A program made the translations under genes and the position numbers. Of a DNA stretch of 41,381 nt, positions 1-6,971 are shown piece by piece; position 1 is the stretch's first letter; each line of letters begins with the position of its first letter. The stretch lies in the IMG/VR virus record IMGVR_UViG_3300032053_012243, positions 1 to 41,381 of that record; one strand, written 5' to 3'. This DNA comes from a virus. The notes under the pieces are model-generated. The model saw only the letters and a program-made list of their open reading frames with translations. It had not been told where the DNA came from and made no database searches.

Positions 1-740
1 AACTTATCTTTAATAAATGAAATGTTTTTATTATATATAGTAAGTATTTTATCTGACTCTTCTTGTTCTTTTGTCAAGGAGACAAGTAATGTGTCCGGAT
101 CTCCAATAGTAGTTAAAATAACTTTTTGTTTTTCTAAATTAGATTGAACATTACTAAATTTATTTTTAGCTAATTTTTCATAATTAGCATAAACATTCAA
201 TTGTAAAACTTCCCGTAGAACAGATTTTCTTTTTTCTGGAGTAAGGTTTGGTAAATTACCAAAATCCTTCTGCACATTATTTTCAGAGCCAGATTGACTA
301 AAGAGCACTGATGCGCAAAAGGCTTTATAATTAAAGCCTACAATTTTGACAATCTCTTTTTCGGTATCTGAGACTCTTCTTTGCGTTAAGTCTTGCCACT
401 CATCATTATCTTTTTTGAAGAGCCGAACATCAGTTCCAGTTTTACGACTATTAGAACGAACTATTCTATAAATGGACTTATCTAATGACGATGTAAAGTC
501 AAATTCCACTCTACATACATCGCAACCATCTCTTATAATCTTTTCAAGGGCTGAAAATTGTATTTCATTAAATAATACATATTCAATAGCATTGAATATT
601 GTGCTCTTGCCTGCGCCATTTGAAAAGCGATCATTATCCTTTACTTTACCAATAACTAAAGCGCTTTGAAAATCATCAAAAGAGAATTCAGTATCTGCAT
701 GACCGCAGAAATTTTTAAGACTTAATCTACCTGGTAGCAT
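1..740 (-). CDS. sbcC: SbcC/Rad50-like (T4 gp46-type) recombination ATPase, N-terminal part
   Basis: This is the ATPase subunit of the SbcCD/Mre11-Rad50 (T4 gp46/47) nuclease, which processes DNA ends during phage replication and recombination. About 246 residues are visible; the window edge cuts the gene inside the coiled-coil region. The start (MLPGRLSLKNFCGH) is the usual SMC/Rad50 beginning. A Walker A motif ending in NGAGKST lies at residues 41-47, with an extra loop (GKVKDNDRF) before it that is longer than the usual GxNGxGKS. A Q-loop-like FSQSGS follows at about residue 127. The ATG overlaps the sbcD stop as TAATG, so the two genes are probably translationally coupled. Family assignment is firm. 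The C-terminal Walker B and zinc hook are outside the window. Confidence 0.9.
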   Translation of the reverse strand, partial: MLPGRLSLKNFCGHADTEFSFDDFQSALVIGKVKDNDRFSNGAGKSTIFNAIEYVLFNEIQFSALEKIIRDGCDVCRVEFDFTSSLDKSIYRIVRSNSRKTGTDVRLFKKDNDEWQDLTQRRVSDTEKEIVKIVGFNYKAFCASVLFSQSGSENNVQKDFGNLPNLTPEKRKSVLREVLQLNVYANYEKLAKNKFSNVQSNLEKQKVILTTIGDPDTLLVSLTKEQEESDKILTIYNKNISFIKDK

Positions 741-1927
741 TATGATTTTACATTTTCTTTATATTCTTGCACAATTAAAGAGGCTAAATTTACAAACTCT
801 TCTCGTAAATGCTCTTCTACTAGTGAAGCATAAGTTTTTATTGCAGATATCTCATTAACAGTATTATCAATTGTTTCATTAATTTGTTTTTTAAGTGAAA
901 CAAACGTTCGCTCTTCTGAAATTTTAGAAACGTGAAATGCTCCAGCTTTATATATAGCGTTTTCAATAATATTTCTATCTATTGCATATGAGGCATTTCC
1001 TGGTAAAATAATTGACATTTTAACAATACAATTACTCATTGAACCCATTTTTGCCAACTCTTCTTCAATAAAGGCTGTAGCATTTACATCTATCTCCGGC
1101 AATTGGAGAACAATATTTTTTAATGGACGCGTTGGCAATTGTATATACTTCAATATCTCATCTGCTTTCGGATCAATAATAGCGATATATTTTTTATGAT
1201 CCATTTCTCCAAAATCTGAAATATCCATACTTCCTATATGTCCTATATATGGATTTTGTGACATAATTTGAAATTTATGCACGTGTCCCATTAAAACATA
1301 ATCATAACCCTTAAATGAATCTAAAGATAGAAATAATTCATTAGATAATTCATCTAATTCATAACCTACAGGTATGGCGCCCTCCAACGCTAGGTGTCCG
1401 ACTAATACTTTTAACGAATTATTATCAATAGATGCAATTTCGTAGGGTAATTGATTTTGTAATAAAGTAATTGCAGTGCTATTTTCATTGGTATTAAATG
1501 AACGCCTATCTCGAAATGGCATAAATGTTATACCAACACCATCAAGATTTAAAGTTGTAATTCTTTTATAAACAAAAATATTTTCAATGTCTGCAGATGT
1601 AATAATATCTAATGGAGATGTGGTAAATTGTCCACTTCGCAAAATATCGTGATTGCCTACAATAATATGTATTGTAATATTATAATCGGCGCATTTTTTT
1701 AACCAATCTAAAAATAATACTACAAGATTATAATGAGGCTTTGGCTCTTCAAATACATCGCCAGTTAATATAATATGCCTAATATTATGTTCAACAGCCT
1801 GATCATATACCCAATCGAGTAAATTTACCTGATCAACTATGCGGCTATTAAGTGCGGAACCAATAGATTGTTTCCCAAGATTTTGGGAGCGCCCCAAATG
1901 CACATCGCCTAGAATTAATAAACTCAT
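740..1927 (-). CDS. sbcD: SbcD/Mre11-like (T4 gp47-type) nuclease
   Basis: This is a metallophosphoesterase-type exo/endonuclease, the partner of the SbcC-like ATPase that follows it. The motifs are in the expected order: GDVHLG (D7, H9-H10 region), LTGDVFE (about 55-60), GNHD (91-94), GHLA (177-180) and GHVH (214-217), a full set of two-metal ligands. At 395 residues it has normal length for the family. The second motif reads GDVFE where many members have GDxxD, so one ligand may differ. It starts 1 bp after a tiny HTH-like gene and its stop overlaps the sbcC start, giving a primase-part / sbcD / sbcC order like phage replication-recombination modules. Confidence 0.93.
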   Translation of the reverse strand: MSLLILGDVHLGRSQNLGKQSIGSALNSRIVDQVNLLDWVYDQAVEHNIRHIILTGDVFEEPKPHYNLVVLFLDWLKKCADYNITIHIIVGNHDILRSGQFTTSPLDIITSADIENIFVYKRITTLNLDGVGITFMPFRDRRSFNTNENSTAITLLQNQLPYEIASIDNNSLKVLVGHLALEGAIPVGYELDELSNELFLSLDSFKGYDYVLMGHVHKFQIMSQNPYIGHIGSMDISDFGEMDHKKYIAIIDPKADEILKYIQLPTRPLKNIVLQLPEIDVNATAFIEEELAKMGSMSNCIVKMSIILPGNASYAIDRNIIENAIYKAGAFHVSKISEERTFVSLKKQINETIDNTVNEISAIKTYASLVEEHLREEFVNLASLIVQEYKENVKS

Positions 1928-1928
1928 T

Positions 1929-2015
1929 TTAATCTTTCATACAATAAATTTTATTGTGTATAATATTTAATATTGTTCTTTTACTTACGTTATATTTAAC
2001 GTCGAGCTTATTCAT
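1929..2015 (-). CDS. tiny HTH-like protein (28 aa)
   Basis: A 28-codon frame lies in the 100-bp gap between the CHC2 gene and sbcD. It begins MNKLDVKYNVSKRTI and continues LNIIHNKIYCMKD. The pattern 'Y-x-V-S-x-x-T-I-x-x-I-x-x-x-K' resembles the short helix-turn-helix seen at the ends of phage HNH and transposase-like proteins, so it could be a stand-alone DNA-binding peptide or a gene remnant. An AGGAG overlapping the stop of the previous gene lies 11 nt before the ATG, a little far for an ideal ribosome site. Its stop is 1 nt from the sbcD ATG. The HTH reading is inference from a very short sequence. Confidence 0.4.
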   Translation of the reverse strand: MNKLDVKYNVSKRTILNIIHNKIYCMKD

Positions 2016-2029
2016 TCAATTAGTATCTC

Positions 2030-2593
2030 CTATTTATAATCTTCTAATTTCTTTTTTAAGACTGTATAAAGCCTATTTACACCTTCTGGTTCTAAAGGTA
2101 AATTCTTTCTTAAAGAATCAAATGTAGAGGATACATACTCGGCATAATCAATTGCCTGACTATTATCCTTATTTTGTATAATAAAACCTCTTACCAAATG
2201 TGAGAACTCCAAATATATATTATAATGATTGGCAGATCTTTCGATAGTCTTAGTAATATGAATGGCATAATTATTTATTATGGAAATAGCCGCATTATAC
2301 TTATTTAGAGTATGATTACTGTATGCTTCTATAAACTCTACTGGTCCTCCCCCAGTTTTACACCCATAGCAATTAAAACTATTTGTGTTGGCATAATACG
2401 TAAAAGAACCAGAGCGCTCATTACCTCCTTTATGAAAAGGAAACGGACAACAAGCTTTACGATTATATGTATCTATATTTACATTATGTTTATGTAGAAT
2501 ATCTAATAAATTAGCAGTATTAGCTTTATCGATAGTTTGTTTAATTACATCGATTTCAGCATATACTCTAGGGTTTCTGTTTTGATTGAACAT
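2030..2593 (-). CDS. CHC2-type zinc-finger protein (DnaG primase zinc-binding domain)
   Basis: This 187-residue protein carries a CHC2 zinc finger like the template-recognition domain of DnaG primases. It reads CCPFPFHKGG at 48-57 followed by NCYGCKTGGGPVEF at 74-87, with ligands C49, H54, C75 and C78. The C-to-H spacing is two residues longer than the usual CPFH. After the finger there is only a helical tail. No TOPRIM catalytic core is present, so this is either the zinc-binding half of a split primase or an accessory protein. It sits upstream of sbcD/sbcC in the same transcription direction, which suits a replication role. The catalytic primase partner is not in the window. Confidence 0.75.
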   Translation of the reverse strand: MFNQNRNPRVYAEIDVIKQTIDKANTANLLDILHKHNVNIDTYNRKACCPFPFHKGGNERSGSFTYYANTNSFNCYGCKTGGGPVEFIEAYSNHTLNKYNAAISIINNYAIHITKTIERSANHYNIYLEFSHLVRGFIIQNKDNSQAIDYAEYVSSTFDSLRKNLPLEPEGVNRLYTVLKKKLEDYK

Positions 2594-2709
2594 TTGGCTA
2601 GTGCTATTAAATCCGGTTCTATTTTATAATAGGTGCATAATTGCAGATATGCAGAATACTTATTTTTTTCTTCTGCAATTAAATCTAATATATGTTGTTT
2701 AGACAACAT
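2545..2709 (-). CDS. small protein of unknown function (54 aa), overlapping the CHC2 gene
   Basis: This 54-codon frame fills the gap between two minus-strand genes. It starts MLSKQHILDLIAEEK, 3 nt after the stop of the upstream gene, and runs 49 bp into the start of the CHC2 gene in another frame. The product is mainly helical with one mid-protein Tyr/Cys-rich stretch (LQLCTYYKIEPD). There is no convincing Shine-Dalgarno, so translation would rely on coupling to the upstream gene. Without it, a 120-bp gap would sit inside an otherwise gapless operon, which is the main argument for it. No function can be assigned. Confidence 0.5.
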   Translation of the reverse strand: MLSKQHILDLIAEEKNKYSAYLQLCTYYKIEPDLIALAKCSIKTETLEYMLKSM

Positions 2710-2712
2710 TCT

Positions 2713-3162
2713 TTATGCCGAAGGTATAATTAATTTTTTTTCAAACTGATCTACTTTACAAGATAAAATATTTATTGCATCTCTTTGCATTAACATACAT
2801 TTCATCAATAACATACACAACGCAGTGCTTCCCATACCCTGTTCGAGAAGTTCATCTTCATTCATTTCTGTAGATAATTGCACTAATTTATCTAATACTT
2901 CTTTTTCTAAATTATTAGAAATAGGTCCTCGATTAACCGGCAATATTTTATTATCAATAAAAGACTTATATTTAATAGATAAATCCCATATTTGCTGCTT
3001 ATATTCTTCTATTTTAGAAAATTGAGCATCAGCTTTATTTTCAAAATTAGCCTTAATATTATTAACATCATTTACATTAGAGGTTGTGGCATTTTCTTTT
3101 TTAACGCCAATTTTTCTAATTGGCGTAGGAATAATATCACTCTCATTGTCGTCAAATGGCAT
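2713..3162 (-). CDS. hypothetical protein (149 aa)
   Basis: I do not recognise this protein. It has an acidic, polar N-terminus (MPFDDNESDIIPTPIRK), a low-complexity Asn/Asp/Ala stretch to about residue 45, and then two long amphipathic helices. A Met/Cys-rich segment (ALCMLLMKCMLMQRD, about 114-128) looks like a helical packing surface rather than a membrane span. It lies in the middle of a run of small genes between the deformylase and the primase-like gene, with 1-3 nt spacing on both sides. Coding is supported by length and tight packing. Function is unknown. Confidence 0.75.
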   Translation of the reverse strand: MPFDDNESDIIPTPIRKIGVKKENATTSNVNDVNNIKANFENKADAQFSKIEEYKQQIWDLSIKYKSFIDNKILPVNRGPISNNLEKEVLDKLVQLSTEMNEDELLEQGMGSTALCMLLMKCMLMQRDAINILSCKVDQFEKKLIIPSA

Positions 3163-3163
3163 A

Positions 3164-3391
3164 TTAAGCCTTTTTTTCTACTAAAACATATTTATCAACT
3201 ACACTAACTTGATATGTTACACCTAAAGCCGTCTCTAATGCGGGCAATGCTGCTGAAGCTTTGCACGTTAGATAACATTTTGCCGGATCAATATCCACAT
3301 ATTCGCAATAATTAGCGACCGTTGAAGTCATTGCAAATACATCCATAGCCTTATCTTTAATCTCATCCCAAACTTTTTTACCACTTGTCAT
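3164..3391 (-). CDS. small hypothetical protein (75 aa)
   Basis: I do not recognise this protein. The start was placed at the internal ATG (MTSGKKVWDEIKDK) because AGGAGAG sits 7 nt before it; a longer frame begins 30 nt upstream but has no ribosome site and would overlap the previous gene. The product has an N-terminal amphipathic helix, a central region with two Cys (NYCEYVDIDPAKCYLTCKA) and a beta-rich C-terminus (VSVVDKYVLVEKKA). Its stop is 1 nt from the next ATG. It belongs to the small-gene run between the deformylase and the primase-like gene. Confidence 0.7.
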   Translation of the reverse strand: MTSGKKVWDEIKDKAMDVFAMTSTVANYCEYVDIDPAKCYLTCKASAALPALETALGVTYQVSVVDKYVLVEKKA

Positions 3392-3417
3392 ATAATCTCT
3401 CCTATTGTAAGTATATA

Positions 3418-3612
3418 TCAAGAATTTTTGATAGTTGAAGATAAAATATCAGGTGATAGTTTTTTAAATTCTTCAACTAAATCTTTAGAAATAGATGCCA
3501 TTTCCGTATGAACTTCATCATCGGTTAATAACCCCTTTTTAACTAAAAGTTTATTTATGGCTGCCACTTTAACGATAGTCTCTATTAACAGTAAATCTTT
3601 TGCCTTATCCAT
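3418..3612 (-). CDS. small hypothetical protein (64 aa)
   Basis: I do not recognise this protein. The chosen start is MDKAKDLLLIETIVK, 1 nt after the deformylase stop, with AAAGGTG about 8 nt upstream inside the end of the deformylase gene. A longer frame reaching 60 nt further would overlap the conserved zinc tail of the deformylase and has no ribosome site. The product is a small all-helical protein (KVAAINKLLVKKGLLTDDEV) ending in SSTIKNS. The neighbouring gene order suggests co-translation with the deformylase. No function is proposed. Confidence 0.65.
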   Translation of the reverse strand: MDKAKDLLLIETIVKVAAINKLLVKKGLLTDDEVHTEMASISKDLVEEFKKLSPDILSSTIKNS

Positions 3613-3613
3613 A

Positions 3614-4132
3614 TTAAGCACCTTTACAGCATCTTTTGTATTTTTTATTAGAACCACAAGAACACGGATCATTTGGTCTTATCTTTATATTTGCTATAGT
3701 TTTTTTGATCATTCTATCAAAAAATAGAATACCATCCAAATGATCTAATTCGTGTTGTATTGCTACAGACATTAATCCAGTAGCGATAAAGGCGTATGGT
3801 GGGACGGCATTATCTGTTACGTGAATTTCTTGATAACGCATCGTATCATTCAACTGTCCATTAAATGACAGGCATCCCTCTTCTTTAAATACAAATGGAG
3901 TATATCCCTTTTTAATTTTAGCATTAACTAAATTAACAGATAAATTATTAATTCGCACAATAGCTACTTTTTTTTGTATGCCTATTTGCGGACAAGCAAG
4001 CCCAATGCCAGGTCTGCCCATTAACATAGAATAATTTAATTCTTTTTCAAGCAATTTAATTAAATCATTAGCTTCTTCTATTTTAGCGTCTTCGTTGGAG
4101 CGGCGCAATAATACTTCATCTACAATTATCAT
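3614..4132 (-). CDS. def: peptide deformylase with C-terminal SEC-C zinc motif
   Basis: Peptide deformylase removes the formyl group from the N-terminal Met of new proteins. All three family motifs are visible: GIGLACPQIG (42-51; the usual GLAAPQ with one Ala replaced by Cys), EEGCLS (84-89, metal ligand C87) and QHELDHLDG (126-134, metal ligands H127 and H131, catalytic E128). After the catalytic domain comes a SEC-C zinc motif, PCSCGSNKKYKRCC (156-169), known from SecA and other proteins as a zinc-bound interaction tail. Deformylases are known from cyanophages and pelagiphages; the SEC-C fusion is less usual. It overlaps the upstream zinc-ribbon gene by 4 bp (ATGA). Confidence 0.93.
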   Translation of the reverse strand: MIIVDEVLLRRSNEDAKIEEANDLIKLLEKELNYSMLMGRPGIGLACPQIGIQKKVAIVRINNLSVNLVNAKIKKGYTPFVFKEEGCLSFNGQLNDTMRYQEIHVTDNAVPPYAFIATGLMSVAIQHELDHLDGILFFDRMIKKTIANIKIRPNDPCSCGSNKKYKRCCKGA

Positions 4133-4335
4133 TTATTATTTCCACAATTACCGCAATTTGATTTAGGCTTTACTGCTGGATTATATAATTTTTTTAAACA
4201 AATAGAACATAATTTCTCTGTTTTAGAACAATTATCACATATGACTGAAAGATTAATATATATGAAACTATTACAACGAAGGCAGGTTTTTTGTGTATTC
4301 ATTGAAGCTAATTTCGAACAGGTATTACATAACAT
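4129..4335 (-). CDS. small multi-zinc-ribbon protein (68 aa)
   Basis: This 68-residue protein is packed with CxxC pairs: CNTC (3-6), CLRC (18-21), CDNC (33-36), CSIC (43-46) and CGNCG near the end. That is enough for two zinc ribbons. Such proteins in phages are usually nucleic-acid or protein-binding adaptors, but nothing points to a specific partner. It is translated just ahead of the deformylase, with an ATGA overlap between the two genes. No ribosome site stands out. The zinc-binding reading is direct from the sequence; the role is unknown. Confidence 0.7.
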   Translation of the reverse strand: MLCNTCSKLASMNTQKTCLRCNSFIYINLSVICDNCSKTEKLCSICLKKLYNPAVKPKSNCGNCGNNK

Positions 4336-4372
4336 TATAAGCCATAATTTGCTATTATTGTAGGTGATTAAT

Positions 4373-4531
4373 ATGTCTATTTTTTGGAATTTTATCTATG
4401 AAAAAAAGAAAAAGAAAGATAACCAATTACAACAAGTATATGTTAATATTGAGCAATTACCCCCTCTTCCAATTGAAGAGGAAATTTTATCAGAAAAAAT
4501 TATTATTATAGATTTAATTGGTGAAGAATAG
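4373..4531 (+). CDS. small plus-strand protein (52 aa), convergent with the HNH gene
   Basis: A plus-strand frame lies in the only sizeable gap of this minus-strand block. It starts MSIFWNFIYEKKKKKDNQL and has AGGTGAT 6 nt before the ATG, a good ribosome site. The product has a hydrophobic N-terminus, a Lys-rich patch, a Pro/Glu segment (QLPPLPIEEEI) and a hydrophobic tail (KIIIIDLIGEE). The last 18 bp overlap the 3' end of the HNH gene tail to tail. It could be a small inhibitor or membrane-associated peptide, but this is a guess. Supporting evidence is the ribosome site and the fit to the gap. Confidence 0.5.
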   Translation: MSIFWNFIYEKKKKKDNQLQQVYVNIEQLPPLPIEEEILSEKIIIIDLIGEE

Positions 4532-5014
4532 CCAATCATCGTGCCATTCTATTTCGCTTGGGAAATAACATAAATATTTATTAGGAGCAGACGGTTGTAT
4601 CTTTAATACCATTCCAGCCTGCTCCGGCGTTCTATTTCTTTTTTTCCTATTGCAAGAGAGACAGGCGGTAACACAATTAGTAAATGAATTAATGCCTCCA
4701 ACACTTTTAGGTATTACGTGATCAATAGTTAAATTAGTATGTTTATACTTTTTATAACAATAACAACACGTATATTCATCTCGACGCAATACTAATTTAC
4801 GTGAAAATATTAGTTTTGTAGGACGTAATGCTACATGATATTTCATTTTTAATGTGGCAGGATGTTCTATAAACCCATTGCTTGAATAAATTTTTCTACC
4901 TATCCATCCAGAAAGCATTTCTGCCTTACCTTTTAATAGGAGTTTTATAGCCTTTTTTTCTGTTATAAAAGCAATAATTTGAAAATTATCATTTAATAAT
5001 AATGTTTTAATCAT
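4514..5014 (-). CDS. HNH endonuclease
   Basis: This is a stand-alone HNH nuclease of the common bacterial/phage type with a structural zinc. Two CxxC pairs (CCYC and CLSC) flank the catalytic core LTIDHVIPKSVGG, and the tail CNRKKRNRTPEQAGM is typical of the family. I placed the start at ATG 5014 (MIKTLLLNDNF), 4 nt after the previous stop with AAAGTGAT about 8 nt upstream; a GTG 12 nt earlier would overlap the upstream gene. Such genes in large phages are often mobile homing nucleases, although here it is embedded in an operon with no visible intron or split gene. Confidence 0.88.
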   Translation of the reverse strand: MIKTLLLNDNFQIIAFITEKKAIKLLLKGKAEMLSGWIGRKIYSSNGFIEHPATLKMKYHVALRPTKLIFSRKLVLRRDEYTCCYCYKKYKHTNLTIDHVIPKSVGGINSFTNCVTACLSCNRKKRNRTPEQAGMVLKIQPSAPNKYLCYFPSEIEWHDDWLFFTN

Positions 5015-5018
5015 TAAA

Positions 5019-5342
5019 CTAATCACTTTTATTTAAAGTGTTGCTAATTTTAGCAAGTAAATCTTCAATGGCAAGGATTTTCATTTCTCTTAAATTGGTA
5101 TCTGCAATATCGGTTAATTGTGCGTATTCTTTTTTAATTCTTAAATGTTTAGAAAACGTATCTATGCCAAAACCTCGAGATAATGGATTAGTCCAAGACG
5201 CAATCCATTCATCCATTGAGCGAGGAATTTTTGGTAAAACAGCAATCTCTTCGGCTATTTCTTTTAATCTTAAATTTACTTTAATTTGATTACTTGAATA
5301 TAATTTAAATTGATCTAATTTAGAGTATCCATCTATAGGCAT
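5019..5342 (-). CDS. hypothetical protein (107 aa)
   Basis: I do not recognise this protein. It is a mainly helical 107-residue protein (MPIDGYSKLDQFKLYSS at the start, an amphipathic C-terminal helix EMKILAIEDLLAKISNTL). A central stretch SMDEWIASWTNPLSRGFGID looks like a conserved surface or binding loop. It is separated from the structural candidate upstream by only 7 bp and is followed immediately by the HNH gene. Both position and direction suggest the same transcript. Function is unknown. Confidence 0.72.
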   Translation of the reverse strand: MPIDGYSKLDQFKLYSSNQIKVNLRLKEIAEEIAVLPKIPRSMDEWIASWTNPLSRGFGIDTFSKHLRIKKEYAQLTDIADTNLREMKILAIEDLLAKISNTLNKSD

Positions 5343-5349
5343 TGGTATT

Positions 5350-5988
5350 TTATCTTTTAATAATGGCTATTGGAAGCTGCAAAGATTTCATCTGCGGAGT
5401 AATCTCTATTTCCTGAAGAGATTCAATCTTATTGAATGTTACAGAGTCTGTTATTTTAGTAATAGATATAGAATATCTACCAACTGATAGATATGTTTGC
5501 CATTTTCCTACTGCATTTGTTTTTGATTTGTTAATAACTTCTTTAGTATCCAAATTAGTTATAATAACATCCGCCATAAATAAATCTTTACCTTTATTAT
5601 CTGTGATACGTTGTCCTACAGGAATTTTAGGCAGATTTAATTGCGTTGCTTGGGTGGAGACTTTAGTTTCTTTAACTAAAGGTTCAACTTGTATAATATT
5701 TTTTTTATTAATTATGGGAGCTTGACTCACTTCCATCGGAGATGGCGGTGAAAATATTTTAGATGCACCGGATCGTGTTACGTCGGCGGTAACTGATGGC
5801 ATTGTCATAGCAGTAGGCAATTGCTCTGGGAGAGCCGTGGGCTTAGCGAGTAATTTATTAAGTCTATCTAATATAAGTTTATTATTCATATCATTGGCAG
5901 ATACTGCTTTAATAAGTGTAAGCACTTTCTCTTCGAGAGAAATCAATACATCACTGGCTTTTCGTAAATCAATATCTACTTCACTCAT
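5350..5988 (-). CDS. coiled-coil protein with carboxypeptidase-regulatory-like (Ig-fold) domain
   Basis: The 212 residues fall into three parts. An N-terminal helical/coiled-coil segment covers about 1-50. A Pro/Ser/Thr-rich linker covers about 50-125. The C-terminal beta-sandwich (about 125-212) contains GQRITDNKGKDLFMADVIIT and GKWQTYLSVGRYSISI, the pattern of carboxypeptidase-regulatory-like or Big-type domains ('added information ... G-x-Y ... xVGxY'). Such domains are common in phage virion and baseplate proteins, so a structural role is likely but not proved. It overlaps its upstream neighbour by 8 bp. The alternative is a non-virion adhesion or scaffolding protein. Confidence 0.65.
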   Translation of the reverse strand: MSEVDIDLRKASDVLISLEEKVLTLIKAVSANDMNNKLILDRLNKLLAKPTALPEQLPTAMTMPSVTADVTRSGASKIFSPPSPMEVSQAPIINKKNIIQVEPLVKETKVSTQATQLNLPKIPVGQRITDNKGKDLFMADVIITNLDTKEVINKSKTNAVGKWQTYLSVGRYSISITKITDSVTFNKIESLQEIEITPQMKSLQLPIAIIKR

Positions 5989-6436
5989 CTAAAAATACTC
6001 CTATTTTTAATCCAATTCTCTTTAAAATTACAATTTCATTTAATTGAACTTTTGTATTCAAAAATAACGGATGTTCTCTATATAGAATAGATTTAGCTTC
6101 AGATAAAACATATTCGTGACTTCCGTGTGAAATAGTTTTACCAGATACCATTAATATAAATTCTCCTATATTCGGAGAAGTATTATTAGTTTTCGGAGGC
6201 TTGACACCAAAGCCATAACTTACGTGCTCATTATTATCTAATATATGAGATTCAACAACATTAGCTTCTATAATTGGGGAAGCAAGAAACTCCCCATCAA
6301 GAGAGGAAAAATCCTGTATAATAGGATCTTTGCCCAACCTCTTATATTCGGGAATATAAGAGGATGGAATTATATCTTCCTTATTTCTATAAGGATTTTT
6401 AATAATATTATCTTCTTCTTGATGAGGAGTAGTCAT
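5981..6436 (-). CDS. hypothetical protein (151 aa), possible structural neighbour
   Basis: I do not recognise this protein. The first 60 residues are polar and probably disordered (MTTPHQEEDNIIKNPYRNKE). The second half is beta-rich, with IGEFILMVSGKTISHGS followed by VQLNEIVILKRIGLKIGVF. The short polar N-terminus plus beta C-terminus resembles small virion or baseplate accessory proteins, and the next gene has an Ig-like domain, but this is context only. It lies 3 bp after the bS21-like gene and overlaps the next start by 8 bp. Confidence 0.65.
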   Translation of the reverse strand: MTTPHQEEDNIIKNPYRNKEDIIPSSYIPEYKRLGKDPIIQDFSSLDGEFLASPIIEANVVESHILDNNEHVSYGFGVKPPKTNNTSPNIGEFILMVSGKTISHGSHEYVLSEAKSILYREHPLFLNTKVQLNEIVILKRIGLKIGVFLDE

Positions 6437-6439
6437 TGT

Positions 6440-6859
6440 TTAATCTTCTTTACGACGAACATCTTTCAATTGTTTTTTGAGATCTTTTAATTTCTGCTTT
6501 TTAAGCAGCTCTTTTTCGAACTCTCCTGAGATTATTTTTGCTTGTTTAGCTTCTAACTCCAATCGCTTCTGCTTCATTTCATTGCGTTTTCTACGACGCT
6601 TAATTGAAGGTTTTTCGAAAGTTTGTTTTTGCTTATATAATGACAGAATTCTTTCTTTCTGAACTATTGCACGGAATGCTTTAAAAGCTTTATCGAAATT
6701 ATATCCGTATACCTTCACCTCAAGGGGAAGGAAATCTTTAAGATAAGAATCGTCTAAAAGATTGGCTTGTGTCCTTACAATATCACCTCCCTTCAATTGG
6801 ACCTGCTCGCCGCGCAGAAAGGAGTTTATCAACTCGTCTTTATTCATATTGTTTTTCAT
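6440..6859 (-). CDS. rpsU: bS21-like ribosomal protein with N- and C-terminal extensions
   Basis: Ribosomal protein bS21 sits on the 30S platform near the anti-Shine-Dalgarno and helps choose mRNAs. The core is clear at about residues 47-100: V-x-V-x-G-x-x-FDKAFKAFRAIVQKERIL (54-72) then KQTFEKPSIKRRRKR (78-92), which matches bS21's 'F-x-x-A-L-x-x-F-K-x-x ... Y-E-K-P-S-x-x-R-R-x-K'. At 139 residues it is twice the usual size: about 45 extra residues precede the core and a Lys/Glu-rich coiled tail follows. bS21 genes are known from large phages, where they are proposed to steer host ribosomes. The ATG lacks a Shine-Dalgarno and is preceded by a promoter and hairpins. Confidence 0.85.
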   Translation of the reverse strand: MKNNMNKDELINSFLRGEQVQLKGGDIVRTQANLLDDSYLKDFLPLEVKVYGYNFDKAFKAFRAIVQKERILSLYKQKQTFEKPSIKRRRKRNEMKQKRLELEAKQAKIISGEFEKELLKKQKLKDLKKQLKDVRRKED

Positions 6860-6872
6860 TACTGAAAATCAT

Positions 6873-6890
6873 CAGGATTATTGTATCCTG
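6873..6890 (-). promoter_or_regulatory. leader hairpin just upstream of the bS21 start
   Basis: The transcript of the bS21 gene would contain CAGGAT-ACAATA-ATCCTG, a perfect 6-bp stem with a 6-nt loop, ending 13 nt before the ATG. Since the gene lacks a Shine-Dalgarno, a structured leader at this distance could be a site for autoregulation by the ribosomal protein. The fold is read directly; the function is inference. Confidence 0.4.
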
Positions 6891-6907
6891 CCTCTGTTTA
6901 ATGTTAC

Positions 6908-6944
6908 GGATACAAATCGTATCCAACGATCTATATATCGTCAA
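6908..6944 (-). promoter_or_regulatory. sigma70-type promoter with overlapping inverted repeat, upstream of bS21 gene
   Basis: On the minus strand TTGACG (6944-6939) and TACGAT (6921-6916) are separated by 17 bp, close to the sigma70 consensus. The -10 element lies inside an inverted repeat, GGATAC-GATTT-GTATCC (6924-6908), which could be an operator or the first transcribed hairpin. It would drive the run from bS21 toward SbcC. Confidence 0.55.
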
Positions 6945-6971
6945 ATTTTAGTTTATATAAAAAATCATTCA

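Noticed and set aside
3392-3421. Longer start of the 75-residue protein
   Set aside because: Only the internal ATG has an AGGAG at the right distance.
3613-3672. Longer start of the 64-residue protein
   Set aside because: It would overlap the SEC-C tail of the deformylase; the inner ATG has AAAGGTG before it.
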